Assembly: GCF_000010325.1 (NCBI RefSeq)
Contig: NC_009662.1
Coordinates: 950,501-1,014,500 of the forward strand
Direction: 5' to 3'
Length of the DNA stretch: 64,000 nt
Origin: Nitratiruptor sp. SB155-2
Lineage (GTDB): Bacteria > Campylobacterota > Campylobacteria > Campylobacterales > Nitratiruptoraceae
The notes under the pieces were generated by a model. It was not told where the DNA came from, searched no databases, and saw nothing but the letters and a program-made list of their open reading frames with translations. Positions 1-9,045 of this stretch are shown piece after piece; the stretch's first letter is position 1, and every line of letters starts with the position of its first letter. Made by a program: the position numbers and the translations under genes.

Positions 1-235
1 TTCCGCTTCCATCCTCTCTTTTTTTAAGAGGATGGGAAGTGGCATCGTATCCGTTGAAATCTCCGACGACACTTACATACTTTGCATTTGGTGCCCATAC
101 GGCAAAATAGACTCCGGGCTCTTCGTCATATTTCATAATATGAGAACCGAATTTTTCATACAGTTTCGTATGGGTCCCCTCTTTAAAAAGATAGATATCA
201 AAATCGCTAAAACGTGTAACCTCGTAGCAGATCAT
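1..235 (-). CDS. glgB: 1,4-alpha-glucan branching enzyme, N-terminal part (cut by window edge)
   Basis: Only the first 78 codons are in the window. The translation begins MICYEVTRFSDFDIYLFK and continues through a 'YFAVWAPNAKYVSVVGDFN' segment, the N-terminal CBM48/branching-enzyme signature. The enzyme makes alpha-1,6 branches in glycogen. The ATG at 235 overlaps the glgA stop in an ATGA arrangement, so it is the last gene of the operon visible here and is probably translationally coupled to glgA. The catalytic GH13 barrel lies outside the window, so its integrity cannot be judged. Confidence 0.9.
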   Translation of the reverse strand, partial: MICYEVTRFSDFDIYLFKEGTHTKLYEKFGSHIMKYDEEPGVYFAVWAPNAKYVSVVGDFNGYDATSHPLKKREDGSG

Positions 236-1686
236 CGTTTTGTCTCCAGTGCCAGTTCATAGACCCTTTCATACTCTTTGGCGCTTCTTTGCCAATCAAA
301 CCGTTTGCTCATAGCGGTGTGGATCATCTTGCCAATGCCCTCTTTATCATGGAGCCAGGTATCTACAGCCCAGCGGACCGTTCCTACAAGTGCATCTTTG
401 GTAGCATCGTAAAATTTAAAGCCATCTCCCGTTTTTGTTTGAGGCTCATAGTTTTGGATTGTATCATCAAGCCCTCCTACCGCCCTCACAATCGGAAGAG
501 TTCCATAGCGAAGAGAGTAGATCTGATTGAGTCCGCATGGTTCAAAAAGGCTTGGCATCAAGAAAAGATCGCTTCCCGCTTCGATCTTGTGTGCCAGTTC
601 GTTGGAATATCCCACAAAACAGCCAACATTTTCATATCGATTGGCAATATCTTGAAAAAAGCCCTCTGCCCACTTTTCACCGATTCCCAAAAAAACCATC
701 TGAAGAGGCAGATGTACCATCTCGTGCGTGGCCGCAGCTATCAGTTCTATACCTTTTTGCTGGGCAAATCGTCCTACAAAACCGATAAGTGGAAGATCCT
801 CTCTTTGAGCAAGTCCTAATGTTTTTTGTAGATCCTGCTTGCATAGTTTTTTGCCATTCAAATCATCAATATCGTAATTTTTGGCTATAAAGGGATCTGT
901 TTTTGGATTCCACTCATCGTAATCAACACCATTCAAAATGCCAAATAGTTTATATGCGTGAGCTTTGATATGCTCTTGCAGACCAAATCCAAACTCTGGT
1001 GTCTGGATCTCCTGGGCATATTTTGGACTTACCGTTGTAATTTTGTCTGCGTGATAGACAGCACCTTTCATGAGATTGAGTGCTCCAAGCGCTTCCATCT
1101 CGTACATATTGAAGTGTTCCCAGCCAATTCCGAGATATTCAAAAGCTCTTTTGGAAAAGATACCTTGATGCTGGAGATTGTGTATCGTAAAAACAGAAGC
1201 AGTTTTTTGAAAGAATGGATCTTGGCGCAATATGGTATTGAGTAGGATCGGCTGAGCTGCCGTGTGCCAATCGTTAGCATGGATGATATCGGGCCTGAAA
1301 TCCAAAGCTCTTGCAAGTTCCAGTGCCGCTTTGGAAAAGAAAATAAAACGTGCATCATTGTCTGGATAGGAGTAGCCGTTATAGTCCGTATAGAGATTGG
1401 CTCTACCAAAAAAGATCTCATAATCGATAAAATAGATCTCTACACCTTCATAAAGAGTTTTGTATGCAGCGCACCATAAAGTCCCAAGAGGGCCCATATC
1501 CACACCAATATTTCCGATAGCGAAGTTCAAATCTGACTTATTGATCGTATAGTAACGAGGTAAAACCACTTTGATGTTGTGTCCCAACTTTTTGAGTTGT
1601 TTTGGCAGAGCTGCGGCCACATCTGCCAGGCCACCCGTTTTTGCAAATGGTGCCATCTCTGAAGCACAAAAGAGAATCTGTTTCAT
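232..1686 (-). CDS. glgA: Glycogen synthase (GT5)
   Basis: A 484-residue protein of normal GlgA length. It carries the N-terminal KTGGLADV nucleotide-sugar loop (K16-V23) and a C-terminal PSLFEPCGLNQ segment with the conserved acidic residue of retaining GT-B enzymes. It elongates alpha-1,4-glucan from ADP-glucose (or UDP-glucose) in the cytoplasm. Its ATG sits exactly where the stop of a frame-restored upstream ROK kinase would fall, and its stop overlaps the glgB start. No ADP-glucose pyrophosphorylase gene of the usual GlgC type is seen in the window. Confidence 0.96.
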   Translation of the reverse strand: MKQILFCASEMAPFAKTGGLADVAAALPKQLKKLGHNIKVVLPRYYTINKSDLNFAIGNIGVDMGPLGTLWCAAYKTLYEGVEIYFIDYEIFFGRANLYTDYNGYSYPDNDARFIFFSKAALELARALDFRPDIIHANDWHTAAQPILLNTILRQDPFFQKTASVFTIHNLQHQGIFSKRAFEYLGIGWEHFNMYEMEALGALNLMKGAVYHADKITTVSPKYAQEIQTPEFGFGLQEHIKAHAYKLFGILNGVDYDEWNPKTDPFIAKNYDIDDLNGKKLCKQDLQKTLGLAQREDLPLIGFVGRFAQQKGIELIAAATHEMVHLPLQMVFLGIGEKWAEGFFQDIANRYENVGCFVGYSNELAHKIEAGSDLFLMPSLFEPCGLNQIYSLRYGTLPIVRAVGGLDDTIQNYEPQTKTGDGFKFYDATKDALVGTVRWAVDTWLHDKEGIGKMIHTAMSKRFDWQRSAKEYERVYELALETKR

Positions 1687-1762
1687 GGAAGCCTTTCTAA
1701 TAGAATTTTTATCCCCTCCAGTGAGGCATCTTCAAGTTTTGTAAGGGTGATTTCACTATTTT

Positions 1763-2458
1763 TCAATGCGAAGGGGGAGCATAAGCATCGATTTTTTGCT
1801 TTATTTGATCGATTATAAACGAGTTATTCTGTATTACCCCTCCTCCCAGTACTAGTATTTTCGGATTACAGAGGGTCAACAAGGTAGAAGATGCATACAA
1901 GAGAGCTTCTAAATAGAGATTGAACAATGTTTGATTCTCCAAAGAAGGCTCTATTTTGAGATAATTTGCCCACTTTTGTAGACCACTCCCCGATGCAAAA
2001 AGTTCTATACAGTTATCTTTTCCACAGCCACAACGAAAAGGAGCCTTCTTATAGGGGATATGTCCTATTTCTCCCGAGAGATTGCGAAATCCACGAACGA
2101 GGTCTCCTTGCTCTATGGTTGCACTTCCCAGACCCGTTCCGGAGTATAAAGCTGTGATAAAAGATGCATTGAAATATCGTGCTTCCGCCAAAACGGCACA
2201 TTTAAGATCGTTTTCCAAAATATAGGGAAGTCCCAATTTTTTAGGATTGAAAGCGGCATGGATATTGGGTGCAGAGAGTATTTCATTATTAAAAACCTGC
2301 CCGGCATAGGCGATGCCTACATGGGTGATTTTACCTTTTTTGATCAATTTCTCAATAAATGTCTGCAATTCAATTCGATCAAGCCGCTCTTTTCCTTTTA
2401 TGCCATTCATCATTTCCCATCTGATATAGGTTCCTCCGATATCAAGAGCCAGTTTCAT
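1763..2458 (-). CDS. ROK-family sugar kinase (glucokinase-like), C-terminus frameshifted
   Basis: The DIGGTYIRW phosphate-binding loop, the END catalytic segment, SGEIGHI and the CGCGKDNC zinc motif identify a ROK kinase, probably phosphorylating glucose released from glycogen. The ATG at 2458 is preferred because AGGAG lies 5 nt upstream; a longer frame reaches 2482. The reading frame ends early at 231 residues. One extra base in the C5 tract (1773-1777) would continue it as PFALKNSEITLTKLEDASLE to a TGA at 1683, a typical ROK ending that overlaps the glgA start by 4 bp. The break is therefore a real mutation, phase variation or a sequence error. Confidence 0.85.
   Translation of the reverse strand: MKLALDIGGTYIRWEMMNGIKGKERLDRIELQTFIEKLIKKGKITHVGIAYAGQVFNNEILSAPNIHAAFNPKKLGLPYILENDLKCAVLAEARYFNASFITALYSGTGLGSATIEQGDLVRGFRNLSGEIGHIPYKKAPFRCGCGKDNCIELFASGSGLQKWANYLKIEPSLENQTLFNLYLEALLYASSTLLTLCNPKILVLGGGVIQNNSFIIDQIKQKIDAYAPPSH
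1773..1777 (-). repeat. C5 homopolymer at the ROK kinase frameshift
   Basis: On the coding strand five C residues occur where the ROK frame departs from its natural C-terminus. A sixth C would join the kinase to the otherwise orphan frame that ends at 1683. Short G/C tracts are known slipped-strand sites in Campylobacterota, but five is short for high-frequency switching. Confidence 0.6.
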
Positions 2459-3449
2459 ACCATCTCCTGAGAAGCTTTGCAACCGTTTCCGGAAGTACAG
2501 GATTGATCATCGATCCTGTGGAAATCTCAAAACCACCAAGTGTATAGATCCTTGGGGTTATACGAATGAAGAAACGAAAAATGTTTTCTGTTTCATGAAA
2601 AAAGGAGCTGTTTTCAAAGTTTTCATTGAGTGGCGGAAGGTAAAAAACAAGATTAAATGGAAAATCTCCAAGCTCTTTTGATAGTGCATGAAACAGCAAG
2701 AGGATATGTGTTGAGAGCTCTTTAAGTTCATTTTGCGAACACTCATCAAACTTTAGATCTTTTGAGAGGATTACGGTCTCAAAAGCAAAAGAGGAGGCAT
2801 AGGGAATATAACTAAAAAAGTTGTCGCTTTCATAAAGATTTCGTTCCTTTTTTTCTATTTCGAAACTTATAATATCTTCATGGAGCGCTCGTCCATGATG
2901 ATGATAGTATCTTTGGCAGTGTTCAAAAAGAGCAAGTTGCGTTTTTGTCATAATCGGCAAAGCTATGATTTGCGTATGGGGATGGGATTGTGTAGCACCC
3001 GCGCTAATTCCATGATTTTTAAATATCTGTAAAGCAATCATCTTCTGATCTTTGCGAAGATCGATAAAGCGCTCTTGAAGTGTAAAAAGCCACCAAAAGA
3101 TCTCCTCTTTGCTCATGGTATGCAAATTTGCATAGTGATTTGGCGTATCTATTACGATTTCATGTGCTCCATATCCTCCCCACATCTCATTAAGACCATC
3201 TCTTTTGGAAAGAAAAGGAGTCTCTATTTGAACCGCTTTATACAGATTCGCAATCACTCTTGTCTGCCAGGTCCCATTCTCTTTGACCGAGAAAATCTCT
3301 TGAGGTGTAAGCTCCTCATTTCCCGGACAGAAAGGGCATTTTTGCGTGGAATGCATCGAAAGAGAGTGTTGGGGCATGGGTCTATGCAACCGCTCTGGAG
3401 CTATAAGGACATATTCGTTGTGCAAAAGATCGTATCTTATTTCAGACAT
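2442..3449 (-). CDS. galT: Galactose-1-phosphate uridylyltransferase family protein
   Basis: A 335-residue histidine-triad-superfamily protein with the zinc motif CPFCPGNE near residue 40 and the nucleotidyl-acceptor motif HPHTQ, which contains the active-site histidine. GalT exchanges UMP between UDP-glucose and galactose-1-phosphate. In a glycogen operon without other galactose genes it may work on glucose-1-phosphate and nucleotide sugars instead; this is inference. It overlaps the GH57 gene upstream by 13 bp and the ROK kinase by 17 bp. Confidence 0.85.
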   Translation of the reverse strand: MSEIRYDLLHNEYVLIAPERLHRPMPQHSLSMHSTQKCPFCPGNEELTPQEIFSVKENGTWQTRVIANLYKAVQIETPFLSKRDGLNEMWGGYGAHEIVIDTPNHYANLHTMSKEEIFWWLFTLQERFIDLRKDQKMIALQIFKNHGISAGATQSHPHTQIIALPIMTKTQLALFEHCQRYYHHHGRALHEDIISFEIEKKERNLYESDNFFSYIPYASSFAFETVILSKDLKFDECSQNELKELSTHILLLFHALSKELGDFPFNLVFYLPPLNENFENSSFFHETENIFRFFIRITPRIYTLGGFEISTGSMINPVLPETVAKLLRRWYETGS

Positions 3450-5386
3450 AGTTTCATATCCCAGTTGAAGTTTTTCGTAAAGGCAAAAGAAAAAGCGATA
3501 CTAATGCCTTGTTGCGTAAGCTCAAATCCCTTTTCGTTTTGCGATACGGTACGAAGAGGAACCGCATAGATCTGTACCGCTTCATTGAATGAAAAATGAA
3601 GTTCTCTTTTTGTAAAAGGATCCTTGATCTCAAGTTTTTTTGAGAAAAACTCCAATTCGTCACAGCAATATTTTGCATTGATAAGCAGTGTTTCATAATG
3701 GGCGAAATGGAGATTCCACTCGCTGATGTAGAGAAGCTCTTCTGTATATGTTGAGTGAAAATCGATTGAGATTTGTAAACAGTCTGTATCGACAAAATAG
3801 TTCTTTTTCAAAGTGGAGGGATATTTTTTGTCTAGATAGAGGCCTCCTTTGCGCTGGAACTCAAGAGGCTTTTGTAATATAAACGGCTGATTTGCAAAGT
3901 CTCCATACTCTTTGAAACTGTTTTGAAAAAAACTCTGCGTATTGAAGGATGCATCACTGAAATGATCGATTGCCGAATTTTTGATATACCAATCAAAAAA
4001 GAGATTTTTTTTAACCTCCTCACTGATCTTTGGAGCCATCTCATGAATTGTAGTAATCCCTTTTACATCTTTTTGATTTTGCGGTTGGAAAATCTTTTCA
4101 TGATAGGCTTCAAATTTTCTTGTGAGAGTATTTTGAAAATTAAAAGAAGATGCAATATCCAATAATTCAATAATCTGTCCTCCCTGTTTTTCATAGAAGC
4201 GCCAGACGAAGCTATCACGTTTCACTTCAATCTCTTTATATCCATCCATATCTTTGTCGCCAACTTCCATCCTATCATCAAGGCTCTTTTCACACTCGGC
4301 AACGAATCGATAGGCGTTGTCTCTTAGATTTGGCAGATAGAGCCCTCCAAAAATACCATGCCAGAAAACATCGTTTGTCTGCAGTTTATACAAATATTCA
4401 CTCTTTTGTTTTTTTGAGAGATCAAGCATTCGTTTGTGCAATCTGTTGGACTCTTCATATTTGACAAAAAAGTTTCTCCAGATACCTCCTCGGATAAATT
4501 TTATGCCGATTGTCTCAAAGTACTCTTTACCCACTGTTGCTTTGAGCTTTTCAAGTTCAAGAGTATCTTTTGACCGCAGGCTCCACTCTCCCATCTCATA
4601 ATAAGAGACATTGCAAAGATAGGCAAGCCCGTTTGCTCTTTTTGACAGCATAGACTCGAAATGCTCTATTTGTACGCTTTGCAAAACTTTTTGAATGAAA
4701 GATTCCAGCCAACCCTCTTTATAGACCCACTCATATGTATTTGGCCACAGACCAAATTTCTCCGCATCGTCGAACAATATGGCATTTTCAAAGGAGCAGA
4801 TAGCCTCAATGGCGTCATTCACAGGATAAAAAGGGATAGCGTAACGAAGTTTTTGTGAGATTGGAAAGAGGGCAAATCTATTGCCACTCTCTTCACTGAA
4901 AAAGTAACCATCAAGCTCTTCTTTGTCAAAGCCGCTTGCAAGAAAGTGGTAATCATCCACCGTCACATACTCGATGTCACACTCTGTAAAATCCGTTGCT
5001 ACGGAGCTTTCCCATACCCGCTCAGTCAACCAAAGTCCTTTTGGCTTTTTGTGAAACAGTTTTTCGATGTAGTTATTCAATTTTTGAATCTGTACGGTAC
5101 GATCCTCTCGTGGTATGCTAGCAAGCACCGGTTCATAGAATCCACCGGTAAAAAACTCGATGCTTCCTTGCTCATTCAGATACAAAATATCTTCAAAGAC
5201 ATCAGGGTATTTTGTACGGATCTCCTCGAAAAGCCATCCACTGCAGTGCAGAGCAAAACGAAAATCGGGATATTTTCTAAGGGTTTGGAAAAGGGGTCTA
5301 TAACATCTTTTTACTGCATTCTCTACAGCCTCTGGCAAATTGTTTGTGGGTTGATGCATATGGAGCCCAAAATAGAAGCTACTCAT
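3437..5386 (-). CDS. GH57 4-alpha-glucanotransferase
   Basis: A 649-residue protein that resembles the Thermococcus litoralis 4-alpha-glucanotransferase along its whole length. It has the N-terminal HMHQP motif, GFYEPVLASIP, the nucleophile region WLTERVW (E122), the acid/base region FDDAEKFG (about D207), the SEWSLR and NDVFWHG segments and a C-terminal beta-sandwich with IHEM and NQPF. It moves maltodextrin segments between glucan chains. The close resemblance to archaeal enzymes suggests thermophily or ancient transfer. It lies 9 bp after the other GH57 gene. Confidence 0.9.
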   Translation of the reverse strand: MSSFYFGLHMHQPTNNLPEAVENAVKRCYRPLFQTLRKYPDFRFALHCSGWLFEEIRTKYPDVFEDILYLNEQGSIEFFTGGFYEPVLASIPREDRTVQIQKLNNYIEKLFHKKPKGLWLTERVWESSVATDFTECDIEYVTVDDYHFLASGFDKEELDGYFFSEESGNRFALFPISQKLRYAIPFYPVNDAIEAICSFENAILFDDAEKFGLWPNTYEWVYKEGWLESFIQKVLQSVQIEHFESMLSKRANGLAYLCNVSYYEMGEWSLRSKDTLELEKLKATVGKEYFETIGIKFIRGGIWRNFFVKYEESNRLHKRMLDLSKKQKSEYLYKLQTNDVFWHGIFGGLYLPNLRDNAYRFVAECEKSLDDRMEVGDKDMDGYKEIEVKRDSFVWRFYEKQGGQIIELLDIASSFNFQNTLTRKFEAYHEKIFQPQNQKDVKGITTIHEMAPKISEEVKKNLFFDWYIKNSAIDHFSDASFNTQSFFQNSFKEYGDFANQPFILQKPLEFQRKGGLYLDKKYPSTLKKNYFVDTDCLQISIDFHSTYTEELLYISEWNLHFAHYETLLINAKYCCDELEFFSKKLEIKDPFTKRELHFSFNEAVQIYAVPLRTVSQNEKGFELTQQGISIAFSFAFTKNFNWDMKLCLK

Positions 5387-5395
5387 TGAATATCC

Positions 5396-7309
5396 TTATA
5401 CGAACCAGTGGATGGAGTAGTCATTGTCGATCCTTATGTAGAGTCTTGTGGTTGATGGCACGATTTGAAGAAGTTTCTTTTTCTTATAGATTTCTATCCT
5501 AACTTCAAACTCCTTTTTTTTGCAACCATTTTTGTCAATTTCGAATTCAATTATTTCATCTTTTGCCATACTGCTTATTTGGATTTCATCTTCATCAAAA
5601 AAAATCCGACAATCAAGGAGCGCTATATCTTCTCCATCCATTCTAAAAAAGATGGAACTCTCGTTCTCTCCCCAAAAAAGCTTTTGAATGGCAAAATTAC
5701 TCTGCATCGTTGAGGATACTTCCTCATTCAAATAGCCACTATCGAGCCATTCGAAAAAGGAGGTCACTTTCCCATCGATTACAGGATATATATAACCTTG
5801 AGGTTCATTGATCGTAGCCTGCATAGAGTGCGATCCTACAATCGGCACCCTTATATCGTTTGGCGGAGTGATACCAAGATGGGTATAGATTGCCATAAGA
5901 TGCATTCGAAAGAGGGTGTCAAACTCTTGCGAAAACTCTGTAAAGTGTCCATATCCATACCACCAAAACCAATCAGAGGTCTCAGCAAGCAGAAATTGGC
6001 GCTGAACATATGCATCTTTTGAGTGATGCAGAGAATCTCTTTTAGTTTGAAACAGAAGTTCCCATGCCCTGTTTTTCTCTTCATCCCCTATCCATGTATC
6101 AAAATTTCCATAGATCCATGAGCCTGGGGCCAACTTTTTTAATCTTTTTGACTGTAGGGAGGAGGCTTCATCAAAAGTGATGGTCTCGTTGTTTTCAAGC
6201 ATGGCATACAAGGCGTTCAAAAAGTCCCAACCGTTTTTGGGATAGTACTCCCAGGCATTTTCACCATCCAATATGATAAAAAGAGTGCCTTTTTGGGGGA
6301 GTCTTTGCGCAAAATCTTTGACTGCTTGATCGGCTGGGAAATTTTTGTAGACGAAGCCCAAAAGATCGCTTAGTTCATGATCACGAAAAAAGATTTTTAC
6401 ACCTTCAAAAGAGTAGGGACTATATTTGTCACTCTCTTCACTCTTATATAAGATTGCCTCATCTGTCGCTATCCATGTGATATTCTCTTTTTTATATAGC
6501 GCTACGCTTTTTTCATCTACCGCCCCTTCAGCGGGCCAAAATCCTTTTGGGTCTTTGCCGAAAACCGCTTTATAAATCTCTTTTGCTTTTTGTATATGCA
6601 AAACAGCGTCATCTTGTAAAGAGAGGGGGTGCTTTGGCAACGGTATAGCCGGATTTGCCTCTTTTGCCACACCAATATCAAGTAGAAGAGGCAGAATCGG
6701 GTGAGAATAGGGGGTGGTTGAAATCGCTATCTTTTTTTCATCCTGCATTTTTTTATAAAGAGGGAGAATAGATGGCAAAAAAGAAAAGAGTGTATCTATC
6801 AAATGCTCTTTTTCACCTTGGGTAAAACTGCTTTTTCGTAGAAGCGATTGGATCAGAGGGTTTGTATTTCTTAAATAATTGCCACACCAGCATAAAAGAA
6901 AATAGACTTCCAGATCGTTGAGTTCTTCATTATTAAGATCCTCTTTTTCAAACAGTGTAAAAAAGCGATCGTCAAGATCGTATCCCATGGTATGAGGATG
7001 CACTGTTTTACACAGTTTTTGAAGAGTCCGCTTCTCTGTTTGTGTCAATTGATCCGTTTTTTTAAGAAGGAGTCGTATATTTTTGTCACAAGAAGGACCT
7101 TTTTGGATGTAGTCTTGTAGCTGTTCGATGAGTATCGGAGTGAGATTGAAACTCACTTTTACACTGTATTGTGAAACGATATATGGCATATCATAGTAAT
7201 CTTTGATTGCATGCAAAAAAACCCAAGGGAGTGTAAAAAAACCCTTTTCATCCCTATAGTCTGGTTGGTGCATATGCCATAGTATCGCTATCTTCACTCG
7301 TTCATCCAC
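5396..7309 (-). CDS. GH57 family glycoside hydrolase (amylase/amylopullulanase type)
   Basis: A 637-residue protein with the GH57 opening WHMHQPDYRD, a WPAEGAV segment that contains the predicted Glu nucleophile, an ILDGENAW segment with the predicted Asp acid/base, and a C-terminal beta-rich region. The DUF1957-like branching-enzyme type is less likely than the alpha-amylase/pullulanase type because of the YRD motif after HQP. It probably trims glycogen or maltodextrins in the cytoplasm, as no signal peptide is present. Its start overlaps the upstream gene by 16 bp. Confidence 0.85.
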   Translation of the reverse strand: MDERVKIAILWHMHQPDYRDEKGFFTLPWVFLHAIKDYYDMPYIVSQYSVKVSFNLTPILIEQLQDYIQKGPSCDKNIRLLLKKTDQLTQTEKRTLQKLCKTVHPHTMGYDLDDRFFTLFEKEDLNNEELNDLEVYFLLCWCGNYLRNTNPLIQSLLRKSSFTQGEKEHLIDTLFSFLPSILPLYKKMQDEKKIAISTTPYSHPILPLLLDIGVAKEANPAIPLPKHPLSLQDDAVLHIQKAKEIYKAVFGKDPKGFWPAEGAVDEKSVALYKKENITWIATDEAILYKSEESDKYSPYSFEGVKIFFRDHELSDLLGFVYKNFPADQAVKDFAQRLPQKGTLFIILDGENAWEYYPKNGWDFLNALYAMLENNETITFDEASSLQSKRLKKLAPGSWIYGNFDTWIGDEEKNRAWELLFQTKRDSLHHSKDAYVQRQFLLAETSDWFWWYGYGHFTEFSQEFDTLFRMHLMAIYTHLGITPPNDIRVPIVGSHSMQATINEPQGYIYPVIDGKVTSFFEWLDSGYLNEEVSSTMQSNFAIQKLFWGENESSIFFRMDGEDIALLDCRIFFDEDEIQISSMAKDEIIEFEIDKNGCKKKEFEVRIEIYKKKKLLQIVPSTTRLYIRIDNDYSIHWFV

Positions 7310-9000
7310 TCACTTATTAGTTTGCTGTATTTGTCGTGCAGCAATTTTCCTTCCTCTTCGTCACTTGCTTGCAAGAAAAGATTGAGATCTTCAGTATACT
7401 GGTCAGGGATCATCAAAACCCAGTCTGTATCGTTTTCCCAGATTTTAACACCATCAATAGTAGAATGGGGCTTGTTATGGGCATATTCTATGAATTTTCG
7501 CATCATTTTTCCCTTCTTACTCTGTGGACAGGGGATTTTGCACTTTTTATAATAAAAATGTTTTACTTCTCTTTCTATTTTAGAGAGCAGGATATTATGG
7601 CGACTTAAAAGCTCCATAATTTTGAGCGTTGCATAGATAGCATCCCTGTGGTATGCAAATTCCGTAAAGGCAAAGTTACCATCAACAGTCGCAATCAGGT
7701 CATACTGTTTGAACTCTTCCCTTTTGAAATTAAAATATTTTCCTCTGTCGATTTCAATATTCTTAAAATCGTTATCCATCATATCCGGTGCCCAAGATGG
7801 TAAAAAAACTTTATATTTTTTCCCTTTTTGAGTCGCATCGATATCCATCAAACGGAGTACCGCAATGAGCGTATCAACTCTATTTAAGACTTCACAATCA
7901 TCACTGATGAGCGTTAATCGCTGGCCGTGTGGATAGATAAGTACCCCGAGCTGAAAATTCAATGCGGTGACGATACGAGACACATCATATTGGGACTCTT
8001 TGGCATAGTGGGTTATATTTTCCAGTTTCAATCTATCATAATAGGCATTCAATAAAATATTTTCTATCTGGATCTCAGAAAGAATGTGCGGGAAAATCTC
8101 TTTTGTAATACCAAACATGAGATCGATCGCTACTTTGAAATTGCTTCCTTTGATGATTTTATGATCTATAAGCTCTTCAATTTTTTGTAGATACATTTTG
8201 CATGCACTCTTTCTTAAACGATCGTCATCAACCAGTTTTCCCATAGCTTTGTAATCAACTTTTCGAAATTTTTCCGTAAAGTAGTTTTTCTCCACATTTT
8301 TTGCCATTTCCGTATCGAGTCTGTGACCTTCATTGGTATACAATATGATTTCCACGCTGGAAGGATCCTGGATACTTTTGCGAAAATAGGCTCCTGCGTC
8401 AATATGATCATTTGCTCGGATGTAATATCTCAATACTGATGGTGGTATTTCCTGAAGGTCTTCAATATTGACGCCCGTTGCAAGAGTTCCACCATCAAAG
8501 GCACGTTTGAGCATCCTGGATGAATCTTCAAAATCACGACCTATAGCGATGGTACTCCCTTCTGGAAGCAAAGATGCAAAAGCCTCTGCGATTTTACACG
8601 ACATCTCACAACCGATTTCGATATTCGCTTTACCACGTATGACGCCTTCATGAAAGATAGCGTTTTTATATTTCGTCCCCCATACAACATTATTTGTAAC
8701 GATGGCGGCGGGTTCTATCTCCTTATTTGGCCATACGGTCACATCTTGATCAAATGTTGCGAATTTCCCAACATGACACCCCTCGGCCAATACGACGCCT
8801 GCTTTTGCAGTGACCATGTCGTCGATACTGTTGTCGTTACATATAACCGCATTATCAAAAGTACATTTTTTCCCGATCGTAATATTGTTCCAAAGAATGG
8901 AGTTTCTCAGTCTACACTCTGGCCCGATGGAGACATTATTGCCTATGGTTACATTGTGCAGTCTTGTATTTTTCCCGATCGTTACGTTATCGCCGATCAC
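7294..9000 (-). CDS. Left-handed beta-helix plus phosphomannomutase-like region (C-terminal part of a split fusion)
   Basis: The first ~110 residues are hexapeptide repeats (IGDNVTIGKN, VTIGNNVSIG, ITIGKK), followed by a phosphohexomutase-like region (AIGRDFEDSSRMLKRAF). This matches the C-terminal portion of long nucleotidyltransferase-PMM fusions. A canonical TASHNP phosphoserine loop is not visible. The frame is continuous with the upstream gene except for one TAA at 9046-9048. The nearest start after that stop is the GTG at 9000, without a convincing Shine-Dalgarno. It may be made by reinitiation, readthrough, or not at all. Confidence 0.75.
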   Translation of the reverse strand: MIGDNVTIGKNTRLHNVTIGNNVSIGPECRLRNSILWNNITIGKKCTFDNAVICNDNSIDDMVTAKAGVVLAEGCHVGKFATFDQDVTVWPNKEIEPAAIVTNNVVWGTKYKNAIFHEGVIRGKANIEIGCEMSCKIAEAFASLLPEGSTIAIGRDFEDSSRMLKRAFDGGTLATGVNIEDLQEIPPSVLRYYIRANDHIDAGAYFRKSIQDPSSVEIILYTNEGHRLDTEMAKNVEKNYFTEKFRKVDYKAMGKLVDDDRLRKSACKMYLQKIEELIDHKIIKGSNFKVAIDLMFGITKEIFPHILSEIQIENILLNAYYDRLKLENITHYAKESQYDVSRIVTALNFQLGVLIYPHGQRLTLISDDCEVLNRVDTLIAVLRLMDIDATQKGKKYKVFLPSWAPDMMDNDFKNIEIDRGKYFNFKREEFKQYDLIATVDGNFAFTEFAYHRDAIYATLKIMELLSRHNILLSKIEREVKHFYYKKCKIPCPQSKKGKMMRKFIEYAHNKPHSTIDGVKIWENDTDWVLMIPDQYTEDLNLFLQASDEEEGKLLHDKYSKLISEWMNE

Positions 9001-9045
9001 TACCGTATCGATAATCTCAACACTTTTATCTATTTCGCTGTCGCC

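Noticed and set aside
958-1421. Long antisense frames inside glgA, murA, htpG and other genes
   Set aside because: They lie opposite strongly conserved genes, have no ribosome-binding sites, and their translations resemble no family; they are coding shadows.
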